From: Ulva prolifera | Lineage: Eukaryota > Chlorophyta > Ulvophyceae > Ulvales > Ulvaceae | Assembly (NCBI GenBank): GCA_023078555.1 | Contig: CM041203.1 | Location: forward strand, 3,143,981-3,207,980 | Direction: 5' to 3' | DNA: 64,000 bases | Part shown: one piece after another, positions 25,620-36,091 of the stretch | Layout of the letters: the number at the start of each line of letters is the position of its first letter | How positions within the stretch are numbered: position 1 is the stretch's first letter | Translations under genes and position numbers: made by a program | The notes under the pieces: generated by a model | The model's database searches: none | What the model was told of the DNA's origin: nothing | Seen by the model: only the letters and a program-made list of their open reading frames with translations

Positions 25620-26151
25620 CTTTATACAGTTATCGGCTTGGTTTCGCAATGTATACCTGAGTAGATTCTTTTATTTGTCTATTCCACTAACCGACGCAGC
25701 ACTGAATATTTTGTTTTTCGAGCTAGTACACCGACTGCAGTACCATGTACGAATATCAATTGTGTATACAGTGACACATGATGCACCAAGGCTTTCATTT
25801 GCTTTATCATGGCCGTTGCAACCATGGGGGGCACCTGTACACATGTACCAGTGACTCTCATGTGTCTACCTGCGGAAAACCGGGCAATTAAACAGTGGAT
25901 GACATAAAAAGGGAAACAACAGTCATCTCATACTCATAAGTTAAAGGTTGTGTTGAGCTTCTAGCACAACTGTGACAGCTACGACGTGCACTGGGTATAT
26001 TGCATGCATGCATTCGCAGGTTTAGGCCCGATTGCCGGCGTGCGCCCAAGCTGATGTACACATCTCACAACACAACTGTCGTCGTCAATTGCGCTACTGC
26101 GCACTTTCCACAAGTAGCGAGATCGTTCGCTTTGCTGGAAACTTGCTAGCC
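25620..26151. other. Spacer between the two transposon genes
   Basis: The interval is AT-richer than the flanking exons. It carries no supported coding segment and probably holds the transposase 3' end and the promoter or 5' UTR of the second gene. Confidence 0.5.
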
Positions 26152-29140
26152 ATGTCCGACGCAATAGCCGACACCGTCGGCGTGCATCAGTTGACTTCAT
26201 TGATGCTCGTGATTGACGGGAAGCGGTGTCAGTTCCCTGTCCGGAAGCCCAAAAAACAGTCTATTGATGATTTTATGATCAAAGTGCGCGGCGAGTTCAT
26301 TAGGAGAGTAAGTGCATGCACAAGTCGGCCATATCACAGCGTCATTGGATACCCAGCCCTGGAAGATGCTAGCATCGAGGACATTTTCGAGGAGGTGTAC
26401 CAGATTCCCTACGAGAATGAGGATCCTTGGCTTCTCCAGCGCGACAAGATGGCCGGGGTGATATTCCTGCAGTCCCCCAGGACCCCCGCAAACACCGATC
26501 ATCGGAATCAAAGCAGCAAGTCGACTAATAGTAGTCAGAAAGCACAGAGACTCGCATCAAAGGTCCTTTTCTTTCTTCGGGCTCCCGTGTATCGCTGGCC
26601 ACGTTGTCTGGCAGGTTGTTATTTAGGGCTCTGCGCGCCTACGTTGACAACGACGATTAGCTTCTGAATAGTAATTTTTTCGTTTCGCAGGCAGAAGAAA
26701 CCATGAACGACAGCTTCCAAATGTTCATGCCGCGCATCAGCATTACTGCTTTCATCTACCTTGTCGTTCACCTGGGCATCGCGTTGATCGTGAAGACACC
26801 GTCCCTGTGCATCGGTGCCGTCATGTCCCACAAAGTCCGGAGCATGCTGATGAAACCAGATGTAAAGGCGTGGGCTATGCCCGACAATATCGACGACACT
26901 GATGTGGGGTCCTTGATACCTGCGCCACCCACATATGTACAGGATAGACGCACACTGAACAATTATAATTGTTCATTGTGTATACTTATGCAGACGTCGA
27001 ACGAATGTGTTCATGCAGGATTACGAGGGACTTGCGCAGCTGCGGAATGGGTGGGCTATCAAGAAGGTCAAGAGCAGGGTGATCCGTATGGTTTACCTGT
27101 ACATTAGGCGCCGCAGTATTCTTGACCAGAGGCCTGAAGTCGCAGCCGATGCAAAAGGTGCGCTGAAGCACCTTTCCAAGAAGTATGACACGGACAACAG
27201 GCGGAAGGCTCAGGCATCCTCAGACCTATTGTTCCTGTCCTGGGCTTACATCATGCGGGGAGACGGGAAGCTGCAAAAGGCCCTACACGAGTCTGAGTGC
27301 TTGACAGGGGAAGAGATCCAAGCTGTCTTGAAACAGTTTGACAACATCTTCACCAAAATAACCAAGACCGACATTGCCACGTTGGCCAAGACGTTCAGGG
27401 AAAACCTCCGAGCTCACGTAATGGGTCTCGTTGCATCCAAGAAGACACAGAAGGTATGAATACCGCTCGTGATCTGCAGCATGCTGGCAGTACACTGCAG
27501 TGTACTACCACAGAATACTCAACAGAATGAAACGTATGACCCTGCCATCACCAACACGACGGTGTTGTCTCCACATGCGCAGTCGAGTGGCGTGCATTCA
27601 TCGATAGGCATTCACCAGAATATAGTGTAGGCAGTTCGCTTTCTATTTAGCTTCTTCGCAGAGACATTGCGGCAAGATCCCAGCTTTGAGCTGAGTGCGT
27701 GCCTCGAGAAGGCACGCCTCGTGGACTTCCGACAATTGAAGTCCTATCCGCCAACCTGGGGTACGCTGAGCAACAACAGCATCGACAGCCCCTTGGCGTG
27801 GGTGCATGACCTCCCCGAGATGCTGAAGGGGGACTCGCAGCTGGACATCACCTTGATAACAAGCCCAGGAGAGTGCACGATGAAGCGGTTGTTTGCTGCA
27901 GCTGGAGGAGCCGCAACATTCGGTTACCAGCTGCACCTACACTTACATGAGCTGTTTGTTTGGCCTGTTCCATACGCTGACTTTTACGATGGTGCAGTCC
28001 TCGGCTCCCAGAATGATAGTGATGAAGACGCCGCGGATGACACAGTAACCAACCCAACCAATGCCACCACTGGCCCTCCAGTGGCTGCTGCAGCCGAGAC
28101 AGAAAGAAACGCCACAGATGATCCCACTCTTCCTGGTGTGACGGTCGCAGCGGAGACGGATGTTGAAGTGCCATTGCCCCGGCAACAGCTGAATGTGGCA
28201 GGGGTTTTCATGCTGTTGCATATAGTCCCATGGGTGGTACGCATCACACACGAATGACAGTCATGATGTTACGTTTGTAGCGAGTTGACTTGAAACGGGC
28301 CAATCCGTGATCGCACCTTGTGTGGACAGCTCGGTGACATCAAGCACAAGTTTATGCTACCTGTGCTGTAGGTGTGCCCGGCTAATTTATTAACACCGTG
28401 TGCCTGCAGGAACAGCTATTCAAAGAGCACAATATGCCCCCACCTACCAACCTGATGCAAGCAGTTGAGTCGCTTGCAGCGTGTGTACCACAGAGGCCAG
28501 GCCACCTTGACGATGTCGACTTTGACTATGGCGATGATACCGCCGACTCCGGAGATGAGCTGATGTCTGAAGATGAAGCTGACCCAGCGACTGCTGCCAA
28601 CCAGACTACTTAGGGCACCAACAGCCGAGCAGCACGTGTGCAGAGGAGAGCAAAGAAGCCAAGGTGCAACACAGAGCATGCGGGGAGTGAGTCTGGTCAA
28701 GGCAGTGTTCCTGGCGCTGGTCCCTCACTTCCAGCTCCTAGGAGACGCAAGAGCAGGATTGTGCCAGCCACCAAGACAACTGCGTCAGAAACTGACACAC
28801 AGACGGAAGCGACCGGAACAGGAGACACCAGCACTCATGTACGTCTACACTTTTAATGCATTACATATGCATTTTACTGCAGTACATGTGTGGATCTCAC
28901 GATGGTTCATTAGCCTGTCCAATGCCCAGCCAACAGAAGCAATTTTGACCACCATGCTGGGAACCTGAGTTGACCCCATGCATATGATTGCAGACAAATG
29001 AGCAGTCATCAGAGGATGCAGCCATTCGAGCTCCCGTCCGTCCCTCGGCAACAAGGTCCAAGGCAACTAAGCGTCCTGCGAAGAGACCTAACACACGGGC
29101 GAACTCGATGCCCAAAAAGGCTAAGAACATTGACCGGTAA
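26152..29140 (+). CDS. Second gene of the tnp2 transposon, function unknown, possible DNA-binding accessory protein
   Basis: ATG 26152 opens MSDAIADTVGVHQLTSLMLV and continues to the first donor (RR|GTAAGT, about 26310). Later segments near 26345-26560, 26693-26935, 27017-27455, 27526-27629, 27661-28240 and 28409-28612 include a helical region (RNGWAIKKVKSRVIRMVYLY; QAVLKQFDNIFTKITKTDIA), a block DFRQLKSYPPTWGTLSNNSI, an Ala/Thr-rich linker and an acidic stretch (DDVDFDYGDDTADSGDELMS). The last segments are very basic (RPAKRPNTRANSMPKKAKN) and look like a nuclear localisation or DNA-binding tail. The TAA after KNIDR at 29138-29140 overlaps a possible donor (CGG|TAAGTG context), so more exons may follow. 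No known domain is recognised. Its place downstream of a tnp2 gene recalls the TnpA partner of plant CACTA elements, but no sequence similarity supports that. Confidence 0.6.
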
Positions 29141-30769
29141 GTGCTCTTATCAGACGTAAGTGTGTGTGGCCCTGTGTGCCTGTACATATGTGTATTCTGG
29201 GCAAGAGCATGCTCCACCTGCAGGTGACGACTATATGTCGACTGAAACTACAGGCAAGCCAAGGTCAGATGGTAATGTACATTCAGCTTCATGTTGTGTA
29301 TCTGTATCTGATCCTAGTTAGGCCTTTGGGCGTGTCCCGGGCAGAGTATGGCAGGTGCACCTGCGTGCAGCTGCGCATGGTGGGTGCAGCCGTGCACCCG
29401 CCACCAGTGCGATGGTGTAACAAGTATCACTACCATACCAGTATCGAGTACAACCTGTATTGATGTATTGTATGCACTGAAAGGATATATATCACTTCGG
29501 CAGTGACCTTGTTGCGCACCTGTGTAGCGCACCATGTGACAAAGCGCGCACCTACAATAGCGCACTCAATGGGTGCGCAAAATCAGTGGCGTTCGCATTT
29601 TAAAAAAGTGCGCAAAGTGTGGTGCGCAGTGCGGCACTGCAAACGCGACGCTCAATCCGCAGACGCTAATAAACGATATATAATGGATATACATCGACAT
29701 ACTATCATCCGATCGGTATTACACCGATCAAGGTAGCTGGCGGCTTACACCGTGATGGCACAGGTGGCAAGTGAGAGGAAGGTAATTGCGCTCTGCGCAA
29801 CACACTCAATAACGCGCCGATACAAGCAAACATACGGTGACCGATCATGTGTGGATGTTTTGGAACGGCGGCTGCCTGCGAAGGAGTCCATGTCGTTGCA
29901 GCTCCGGTGGTGGGTATATCCAGTATAGTACATGCGTTCCTCCCGGCATAGCCAGAGCATGCACGGTTGGAGGACTGCAAGCCCACGAGTTGCAGGAAAA
30001 TGACTATGTTTGATTCAAGGGGATACATTGTCAGTTTGTCGCGACCGAACGTGACTCTTGCGGCCCGAGTAATCAGATCACTAACTGAAGCACCAGGCTT
30101 CTCGGAGCCGCACAGGCACATCACAGTCACACAGGAGCACCATGAGTTCATCACAGCAGGAATTTGAACGTATTGTGATGGCTAAGTGGGTCCGGACACC
30201 CCCATTCCGTGCAATCGACGCACTGCAGCTCGGGCCACACCACGTAATCCGGACACGAAGCTAGGCGAACCGGACCGGATATGACATTTCCGCGCCCTAC
30301 AGAACCTCAATATGGTTATAGTACACAATATCCCCACTGCATGTAACCCGCCCTTACTCCTGATGGACTCTGGCCAGCGGAGCGCGCCATTCGTCTTCTT
30401 TGCCACGGCAGACACGCAAGACCACGAGCCCACCTATTAACCGCACTCACGCGCGGAACACCCCTCAAACAGCTGTTAGGATGCAATATTATCTTAGCTC
30501 CAAGCCCGCACGAGTATAGGCCTCGGGTATCGCAAATCACAATCTGTCCCGCGCGTGACGTGGCCCACGGCAACAGCTACAGAAGCATGCAAAGGTAGCC
30601 GATCGCGCCCGGAACAATTCGTACGGAGTCCCAATACATCTAGCTACCCACTGACTATGATTACAAACAGTTTAAAGCCTTCCCAGGCCCTGATCAGTTT
30701 CGGCCAAATCTGGCGCACCCATGTCGCGCACCAGGGTTGCGCGGCTTTCGGGTAGATGCTGTGATGGTG
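29141..30769. other. Right subterminal region of the tnp2 transposon, GTGCGC clusters
   Basis: No convincing gene is present. Between about 29505 and 29635 there are at least eight GCGCAC/GTGCGC words in both orientations. Another cluster lies at 30712-30775 next to the terminal inverted repeat. These match words in the left subterminal zone and are probable transposase-binding sites. The rest is unremarkable unique sequence. Confidence 0.6.
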
Positions 30770-31132
30770 CGCTGCGCGATCGAGTCAACCGCTTCGTACC
30801 CGTCCACGGGGCTTGCACGAAACGTCTTGTGCATGCTCGACGACCCAGGAACATGGGAATCATACTGCACGGCCTCAATGCGCGACCGGGGGTCCGATCC
30901 GGACGGCGCGGATGCGGAGGTGACCGCATTCGCCCTCAGGGCGGCGCTTGACGACATCGGACTCACGCGGAGAGGGTGCGCCGTGTCGCCCATCGTTATG
31001 GGCTCAATTCTAGGATTGGCGACAAAGTTTGTCGTCGAAATGGTCGACATGGCGAGGCGCGCCGACGTTGAGCGTGGAGTGGTCCTCGTCGGGTTCCCCG
31101 ATGAGGTCGACCGCGCCTTGCGCGCCTGACCC
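30770..31132 (+). pseudogene. GC-rich decayed gene, 3' part, beyond the transposon
   Basis: This continues the frame interrupted at 19674. With one CGCTG copy removed, codons run ...VVR-C-AIESTASYPSTG and on to a stop at about 31127. The C-terminal half is alanine- and arginine-rich with predicted helices (VTAFALRAALDDIG; VSPIVMGSILGLATKFVVEM; VDMARRADVERG). The segment SPxVMxxxxGLATKFVVEMVDMA faintly resembles the histone-fold helices of TAF10/TAF11-type proteins, but this is not strong enough to name the gene. Codon choice is strongly GC-ending. Confidence 0.5.
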
Positions 31133-31534
31133 GGGGGACACCGGACTGATGAGGGTCGTGCCGGGCGCCGATTAGACACGTGTGACGTGGTGGGAGGCAG
31201 TCCTTGAAGGGCGAGGTAGTAGAGGCAATCCCTGCAGGGGCCTTCGGATGGTGAAGAGATGATTTTTTTATTCGAAGAAATCATGAAAATCAGATTATTT
31301 TGTTCTACAAAATTCTTCGGATAGCTTTCAGGTTAGCTTTTCGCATACACACGCCTTTTTGGGGGAGTTGTCACGTTTCACGCCATGCCATTGACAGCGC
31401 AAAGCGTCGAATCTTAGTGGTGGAGGATCCGTGACTTGACATGCTTCGTTGTCGCCCATAGGCCTGTGATTAGGGCCGTCCTCGCGACGTGTGAGGAATT
31501 GTGCGGCAAGCGGTCTTCGGGGAAATCGCTAAAG
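31133..31534. other. Non-coding stretch downstream of the GC-rich gene
   Basis: GC falls sharply after 31250 and there are A/T runs (gattttttta, attattttgttctac). A 3' UTR or downstream flank of the decayed gene is likely. Nothing else is recognised. Confidence 0.4.
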
Positions 31535-31883
31535 TGTCACAATGCATGAGCCTGCGGGCAGCAGCGTGGTGACAGGTGCACTCATGCACGGACGATCCGC
31601 GGATCAAGTGTAGGGGTAAGCCGCCAACCGGGATTGTCTCGATGTAGTGAGGGAGATCCTGCGAGGGTTTCCCGCCGTAACCTTGAGTGCTCAATGTGCA
31701 TATAAGGATGTGCACACTATGATCTGTAACCATTCCTCTTACTGTTTCCCGGTGCTAGCACTCTCCTTTAAGCGTTTCCTCGGTTCTACCTCTGTGCGCA
31801 GCAGGTATGGAACGCTGGCTGCCCTGACCTGACCTGTACTTAAGACTGCGCGTCTGACCTGACAAGATAAAGCATTTCTGACA
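31535..31883 (+). mobile_element. Solo LTR of a Ty1/copia element, TSD TAAAG
   Basis: This 349-bp sequence starts TGTCACAATGCATGAGC and ends TTTCTGACA. It matches the LTR at 44481-44826 along its length and is flanked on both sides by TAAAG (31530-31534 and 31884-31888). No internal element sequence is attached, so it is a solo LTR left by LTR-LTR recombination. Confidence 0.93.
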
Positions 31884-32036
31884 TAAAGTTCGCTACAGTG
31901 CATGTTATAAACGAGAACCTGTTATGTGTGGATTAGGAGGTTAGTAGAGCCTATACCAAGTGTTGAGTGATCGGGTAGCGCTGGGAGCTGGGCACCCTTG
32001 CGAGCGTACAGAATAAGACGAGAGAAAAACAAGGGT

Positions 32037-32381
32037 TGTCAGAAACGCTATCCTATGCAGGTCAGACGCGCAATCCTTTTGAAGATCAAGTCATGTAGCC
32101 AGCATTTCCATACCTTCCGCGCACAGAGGTCGAACCGAGGAGATGCTAAGAGGAGATGCTAATACCGTGAAACAGTAAGAAGAATGGTTACAGCTCTTAG
32201 TGTGCACAGCCATATATGCACACTGAACAGTCAAGATTACGGCGGGAGACCCTCGCAGGATCTCCCTCGCTACACCGGGACAATCCCGCTGGCGGCTTAC
32301 CCCTGCACCCGATCCGCGGATCGTTCGTGCATGGGAGCACCTGTCACCACACTGCTGCCTGCAGGCTCACGCATTGTGACG
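32037..32381 (-). mobile_element. Copia LTR inserted in reverse orientation (solo)
   Basis: The sequence reads TGTCAGAAACGC at its left and TTGTGACG at its right, the reverse complement of the copia LTR. Comparison with the empty copy at 33130-33150 places the insertion within an aggggt motif, with about 5 bp duplicated (agggt / ggggt, imperfect). No internal region is attached. Confidence 0.85.
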
Positions 32382-32477
32382 GGGGTAACAATGCCGCACA
32401 CAGCTGCAGTGGAATGACTAGAACATGCCCAATTGACCATAAGTAATTGTGTCGATCACAACAAAATATTTGGAATA

Positions 32478-33052
32478 TACCGTAGTAAACGTAAAGAGGC
32501 GTTGATGTCCGTCCCAGAAAAGCTGAAAACGACGAAATTAAAAAAATTTGCCCGTCCTACGGACGGCGGAACGACGAAATGGGAACGTAATGATTTGTGG
32601 TGTCCCGGGTTCCTCGTCGCTAGCGCGACGAGTCACAAAACAATGATATCTGTCCTGTCCCGGTAGATGCCAGTACAACGACGGCTAACGAATGATTGTG
32701 GTATCATTCTCGTCGAAAGGTTTGTAGAAATCTGTTATCGAACGTTTTTGCACCTTTCTAACAGGCTCGTTGTCCACTGTCATGTCAACACAACTGGATG
32801 ACTCGCTCATAGTGACTACTCAATCTCACTACTCAATTACAAAGTGACGGGTTACTCGCAGCGTTGTAACGAGCGACCAATAAATGATTCCTTGTGTCCC
32901 GTCCGGCAGAGCTTGCAGCTGACGAGCTGTCAACAAACGATTTGACTGTCTATCCTCGTCGCCACCGAAACGACGGCTAAAAAACCGCTAAAAATTACTT
33001 CTGCGTCCCGTCCCTGCGGGGCTGGCAACAACTCTTTACGTTTACTACGGTA
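32478..33052. mobile_element. 575-bp MITE with 21-bp perfect terminal inverted repeats, TA-type
   Basis: Positions 32478-32498 (taccgtagtaaac...) are the exact reverse complement of 33032-33052. Both ends lie at TA, as expected for a Tc1/mariner-type duplication of TA. The interior has no transposase frame. It carries several inverted fragments (cgtcctacggacggcg; tcgtcgctagcgcgacga), so it could fold extensively. Confidence 0.8.
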
Positions 33053-33212
33053 TGTGCCCAGGCCCATCCCTGCTTTGTGTTGACTAGTCGGGTAGCGCAG
33101 GGAGCTGGGCACCCTAGCGAGCGTACAAAAACGACAAGAGAGAACAACAGGGGTAACAATGCAGCACACAATGGAATGACGGGAACAGAAGCGCCCCAAT
33201 CGACCAAAAGTA

Positions 33213-33554
33213 TGTCACAACGCATGCGCCTGCGGGCAGCAGTGTGGTGACAGGTGCACCCACGGATGATCCGCGGATCACGTGTAGGGGTAAGCCGCCA
33301 GTGGGATTGTCCCGGAGTAGTGAGGGAGATCCTGCGAGGATCTCCCGCCGTAATCTTGACTATTCAGTGTGCATATATTGCTGTGCACACAGAGAGCTGT
33401 AACCATTATTCTCACTGTTTCACGGTACTAGCTGTATCCTGTCTCCCCTTCATCTCTCTGGTTCTACCTCTGTGCGCAGTAGGTATGAGATGCTGGCCTC
33501 CTGACCTGACGTAAGACTGCGTGTCTGACCTGCGGATAGATAGCCTTTCTGACA
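33213..33554 (+). mobile_element. Copia 5' LTR followed by a tRNA-Met-like primer binding site
   Basis: This LTR of 342 bp begins TGTCACAACGCATGCG and ends CTTTCTGACA. The next bases, TGGTATCGATG at 33555, resemble the TGGTATC start of the initiator-Met primer binding site of plant copia elements, so this is a genuine 5' LTR. It is nearly identical to 49466-49813, differing by two small deletions and a few substitutions. Confidence 0.88.
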
Positions 33555-34690
33555 TGGTATCGATGAATGTTTGCGTTATGTCTTTACGGTCTTGTTCAGG
33601 AAGCCGTCGGCCAAAGTCTGTGCGCAGACACGGCGGGCATTCCACTGTTCTGCCGGCGCTCAGACCGCGGTCATAAGCGCAGGCATCATTAAGCTGTCTC
33701 GTAACACATTGTTATTAGATACAATTCGAGAAGCTTGTTTATAATGATCAGCGCTGGGAAAAGCGAACGCGTTCGCTTATTGTCTCAACCTGTCGGCTTG
33801 CGAGCCATCCCATTGGTTAGTTGCTGCGCGCGACAAACCACCGTCCGTCCTACTGCAGGATGTCTCACTCTGATCTCTCTAACGCCAACTCTCCTCGCGA
33901 GGAGAGGCAGGACGAGGCTGACCAGCAGCCAATCGTTGACAGGGACGCTGACCAGCAGCTCCCGGAAGGAGAACAGCCCGCGGGCATGTTGCTTCGTGGC
34001 GGACGAGTTATCCGACCACGTCCCTCTTCCCAGACTGGGCAGAGCAGCCAGCAGGTGCCTTTTTCCTCTCATGTTGTGAACGATCATGGTCACACTGAGT
34101 CTTATATCACACTCGAGACGTTGACCGAAGCGCTGCATGCATCTCGGGGGCGTAACAAGCCTGATGTATCGAAAGGAAAACTGCCTGAATGGAATTTTAA
34201 GACCGAAAGCTTCGTTGCGTACGAGCAGAAAGTCTTTTTGTGGTTAGGTCAATTCGAGCTAGACCATCTGTTGCAGCACGCACCGTCCGCGGACGAACAG
34301 CGTGTCCACGCAAGAGCAAGGACTCAAGTCCTCATGTCTTTGCCTGACGCGGATAGGACTACTGTCTATCGCATGTCACATCTGTGTGAAGCATGGGCCT
34401 ACCTGACTGCAAAGTATAGGCCTAGCACCGAACCCGAGATCCACAGACTGTGTGTCTAGGACGCGAGGTCCCTGGTCTCTGAGCGGAGTACCTTGGAAAG
34501 ATTGACAGTGGAAGCGTGGGCTTACGGCCAGGCACGAGGACCTATGCGGCGACAATAAACAGAGATTGGATGCGTGTACGCAGGACAAGATGGAAGAAAT
34601 GCTCAATAGAAGCGCCCCATCCGAACCAGTGCGAACTGTGTCGGACCCAGCAAGCGCGCAGTATAAATACTGCTTGTGATGCGCCCAGGA
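33555..34690 (+). pseudogene. gag: Copia leader and gag, truncated
   Basis: ATG 33860 opens a gag-like frame (MSHSDLSNANSPREERQDEA) with a Gln-rich region, then a copia Gag core (LPEWNFKTESFVAYEQKVFL; EIHRL). A stop follows at 34459 after RLCV, just where the related minus-strand copy at 50200-50440 continues with RFNSLSQ. Degenerate gag-like sequence continues to about 34690 (a WMRVRRTRWKK-like frame) before gypsy LTR sequence begins. Protease and integrase are absent. Confidence 0.75.
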
Positions 34691-35450
34691 CTACCCCCTG
34701 CTATGGCTGGCCTCGCCAAGATGCTGCGCACCCTACGCAGTCATCTGATGGAATCCCCAATAAGTGAGGGATCCCCAGTGACTTGTGGTGACACGCTGAA
34801 ATGCGTGAGTGTTTGACAGTGTTCTGTGCGCAGTGCGTGGTGCATGAGGATCTCTGAGGGAGGCTGCGCACGATGCTGCCCCATGGGCGGGCGTGGCGTG
34901 GTGCGAGCCAGAGATCGACACGCTGAAAGCTGGATCTCATCCCGAGATTGTGCGCGATAATGTGCAGCATCTTGACATAGCCGCCACAGTGTGTAACTAG
35001 AGGGGCGCCGGGACTGAGCTGTCCGTGCCTGTGTACATTTTGACGTGCACAGCTGAGTCTGACGGCGCGCAAGCGCACCGCGTCTCCGCGACGCGTGCGG
35101 CTGCCCGATCTGGCGGATGGTTGTAACCTGTCGCACAGGCGGCCTCATAAGCTGAGGTCACTTGTGTTCGCGTGCATGATTAGGTGCATGACCTTTTATA
35201 AGCTGACTTTGTGAAATGCAATAGAGTGTGTGACCATACAAGTGTGTGCGGCGCAAGCGCCACGTGTATGTATCTTGTGGGATTCTGACTTGGTGATCTT
35301 CGTGAAGCACGAGGATCTTAATATATACAAGTGTGCCATGACATGTGTCATGACAGGCACCTGTGTATGACTGTACATCATGACTCAATGCATGAGTTTC
35401 ATGCATTGTGACCACATGCCTGCGCTAGCGTGAGGTGCCATCTCACGACA
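34690..35450 (-). mobile_element. Presumed 3' LTR of the Ty3/gypsy element (minus strand)
   Basis: The minus strand reads a polypurine tract at 35463-35451 (gttaaggggggag) followed by TGTCGTGAGATGGCACC at 35450, the usual start of a 3' LTR after its PPT. Sequence from there down to about 34700 has no coding potential. The distal LTR end is uncertain because no second LTR copy survives in the window for comparison. Confidence 0.65.
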
Positions 35451-35716
35451 CCTCCCCCCTTAACAGAGGAACGAAGCTCAGGAGAGATGAGTGACAACCG
35501 TGCAAAGGCAGGTGGGGTCACGATGCAAAGCATGGCAACAAACATGCACAGCGCAGACTGACGTGCATGACATGATCTGATCGATATCACTGAGCGGCCA
35601 CCGAAGTGGGGCGACGCTGGGCCCTTGTAACAGGAGCCAGGACGCGACTGCTCTGCAACCAGGTTACAAGGTGGCTGGAGCGAGCGCTGACTGAAAGAAA
35701 GAAAGAAAAAAATGAC

Positions 35717-36091
35717 TTATTCGTAGAATTCGAACACAATATCCTCGAGATATGTTCCTACGACGCGGCCGCGGCTTGCGGCCGCCCAATTGATGAACTT
35801 GCTGACGGCAAGTGACCGCTCACGTGACGCCTCGACCTCGGCATGATCGGCCGCAGCGAGGAGACGAAGCTGCTCCTGGAGTTCGTCCGTTGTGACTCCC
35901 GGGAGTGGCATTTGACCAAAGTCCCGGAGAAGCCGCTTGACATTGTTGAGGAGGCGACGTGGGCGCCTGTCCGCCGAGGCCTGAGCTGGCCCGAAGGACG
36001 GAAGTGACTCAACTGCACGATCGGATGACGTCAGAGGTGCGTAATATGTGGCTGTGACGCACAACACGCGCAGAGCACGCGCAAACCCCAA
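35717..36091 (-). CDS. Small extra ORF between gypsy pol and 3' LTR, unknown
   Basis: A 124-codon minus-strand frame has a helical, charged C-terminal half (RRLLNNVKRLLRDFGQMPLP; DELQEQLRLLAAADHAEVEA; SRGRVVGTYLEDIVFEFYE-stop). It lies downstream of pol and upstream of the PPT, where some gypsy elements carry an additional gene. It has no transmembrane segment or signal peptide, so it does not look like an envelope protein. It could be a captured fragment or chance coding. Confidence 0.35.
   Translation of the reverse strand: MGFARALRVLCVTATYYAPLTSSDRAVESLPSFGPAQASADRRPRRLLNNVKRLLRDFGQMPLPGVTTDELQEQLRLLAAADHAEVEASRERSLAVSKFINWAAASRGRVVGTYLEDIVFEFYE

Larger units (their letters stand above)
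19675..30769 (+). mobile_element. Complete 11.1-kb tnp2-type (CACTA-like) DNA transposon with CACCA termini
   Basis: The left end starts CACCATCACAGC and the right end is its exact reverse complement for 12 bp. Similarity continues at lower identity (CTAC-CGA, then several GTGCGC words). The element is flanked by direct 5-bp copies of CGCTG (19670-19674 and 30770-30774). Excising the element plus one CGCTG copy joins the flanking GC-rich frames without a phase change. Inside are a tnp2-like transposase gene and a second multi-exon gene in the same direction. GTGCGC-rich subterminal zones of about 0.8 kb (left) and 1.5 kb (right) resemble the subterminal transposase-binding repeats of CACTA elements. 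Classical CACTA elements end in CACTA/CACTG and duplicate 2-3 bp, so the CACCA end and 5-bp duplication are atypical. Confidence 0.85.
31965..33212 (+). repeat. Two direct copies of an unclassified repeat, each split or capped by a copia LTR
   Basis: A block containing gggtagcgctgggagctggg and cgagcgtaca occurs at about 31965-32036 and resumes at 32382-32440 after an inserted LTR. A second copy lies at about 33066-33212 and is uninterrupted (gggtaacaatgcagcacaca) until a plus-strand LTR begins at 33213. The second copy therefore shows the pre-insertion state of the first. The repeat's identity is unknown. Confidence 0.7.

Noticed and set aside
19675-30769. KDZ (Kyakuja/Dileera/Zisupton) transposon
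   Set aside because: The order CIAALKLHGG, four-Cys site, FAVFVDG block and VDPMSH block fits tnp2/CACTA-type transposases better; the cysteine-cluster domains typical of KDZ proteins were not seen.
30694-31284. A 196-codon minus-strand frame over the right part of the split gene
   Set aside because: Ser/Pro/Arg-rich shadow of a GC-rich plus-strand frame. Its apparent similarity to the left side is explained by the transposon terminal inverted repeats.
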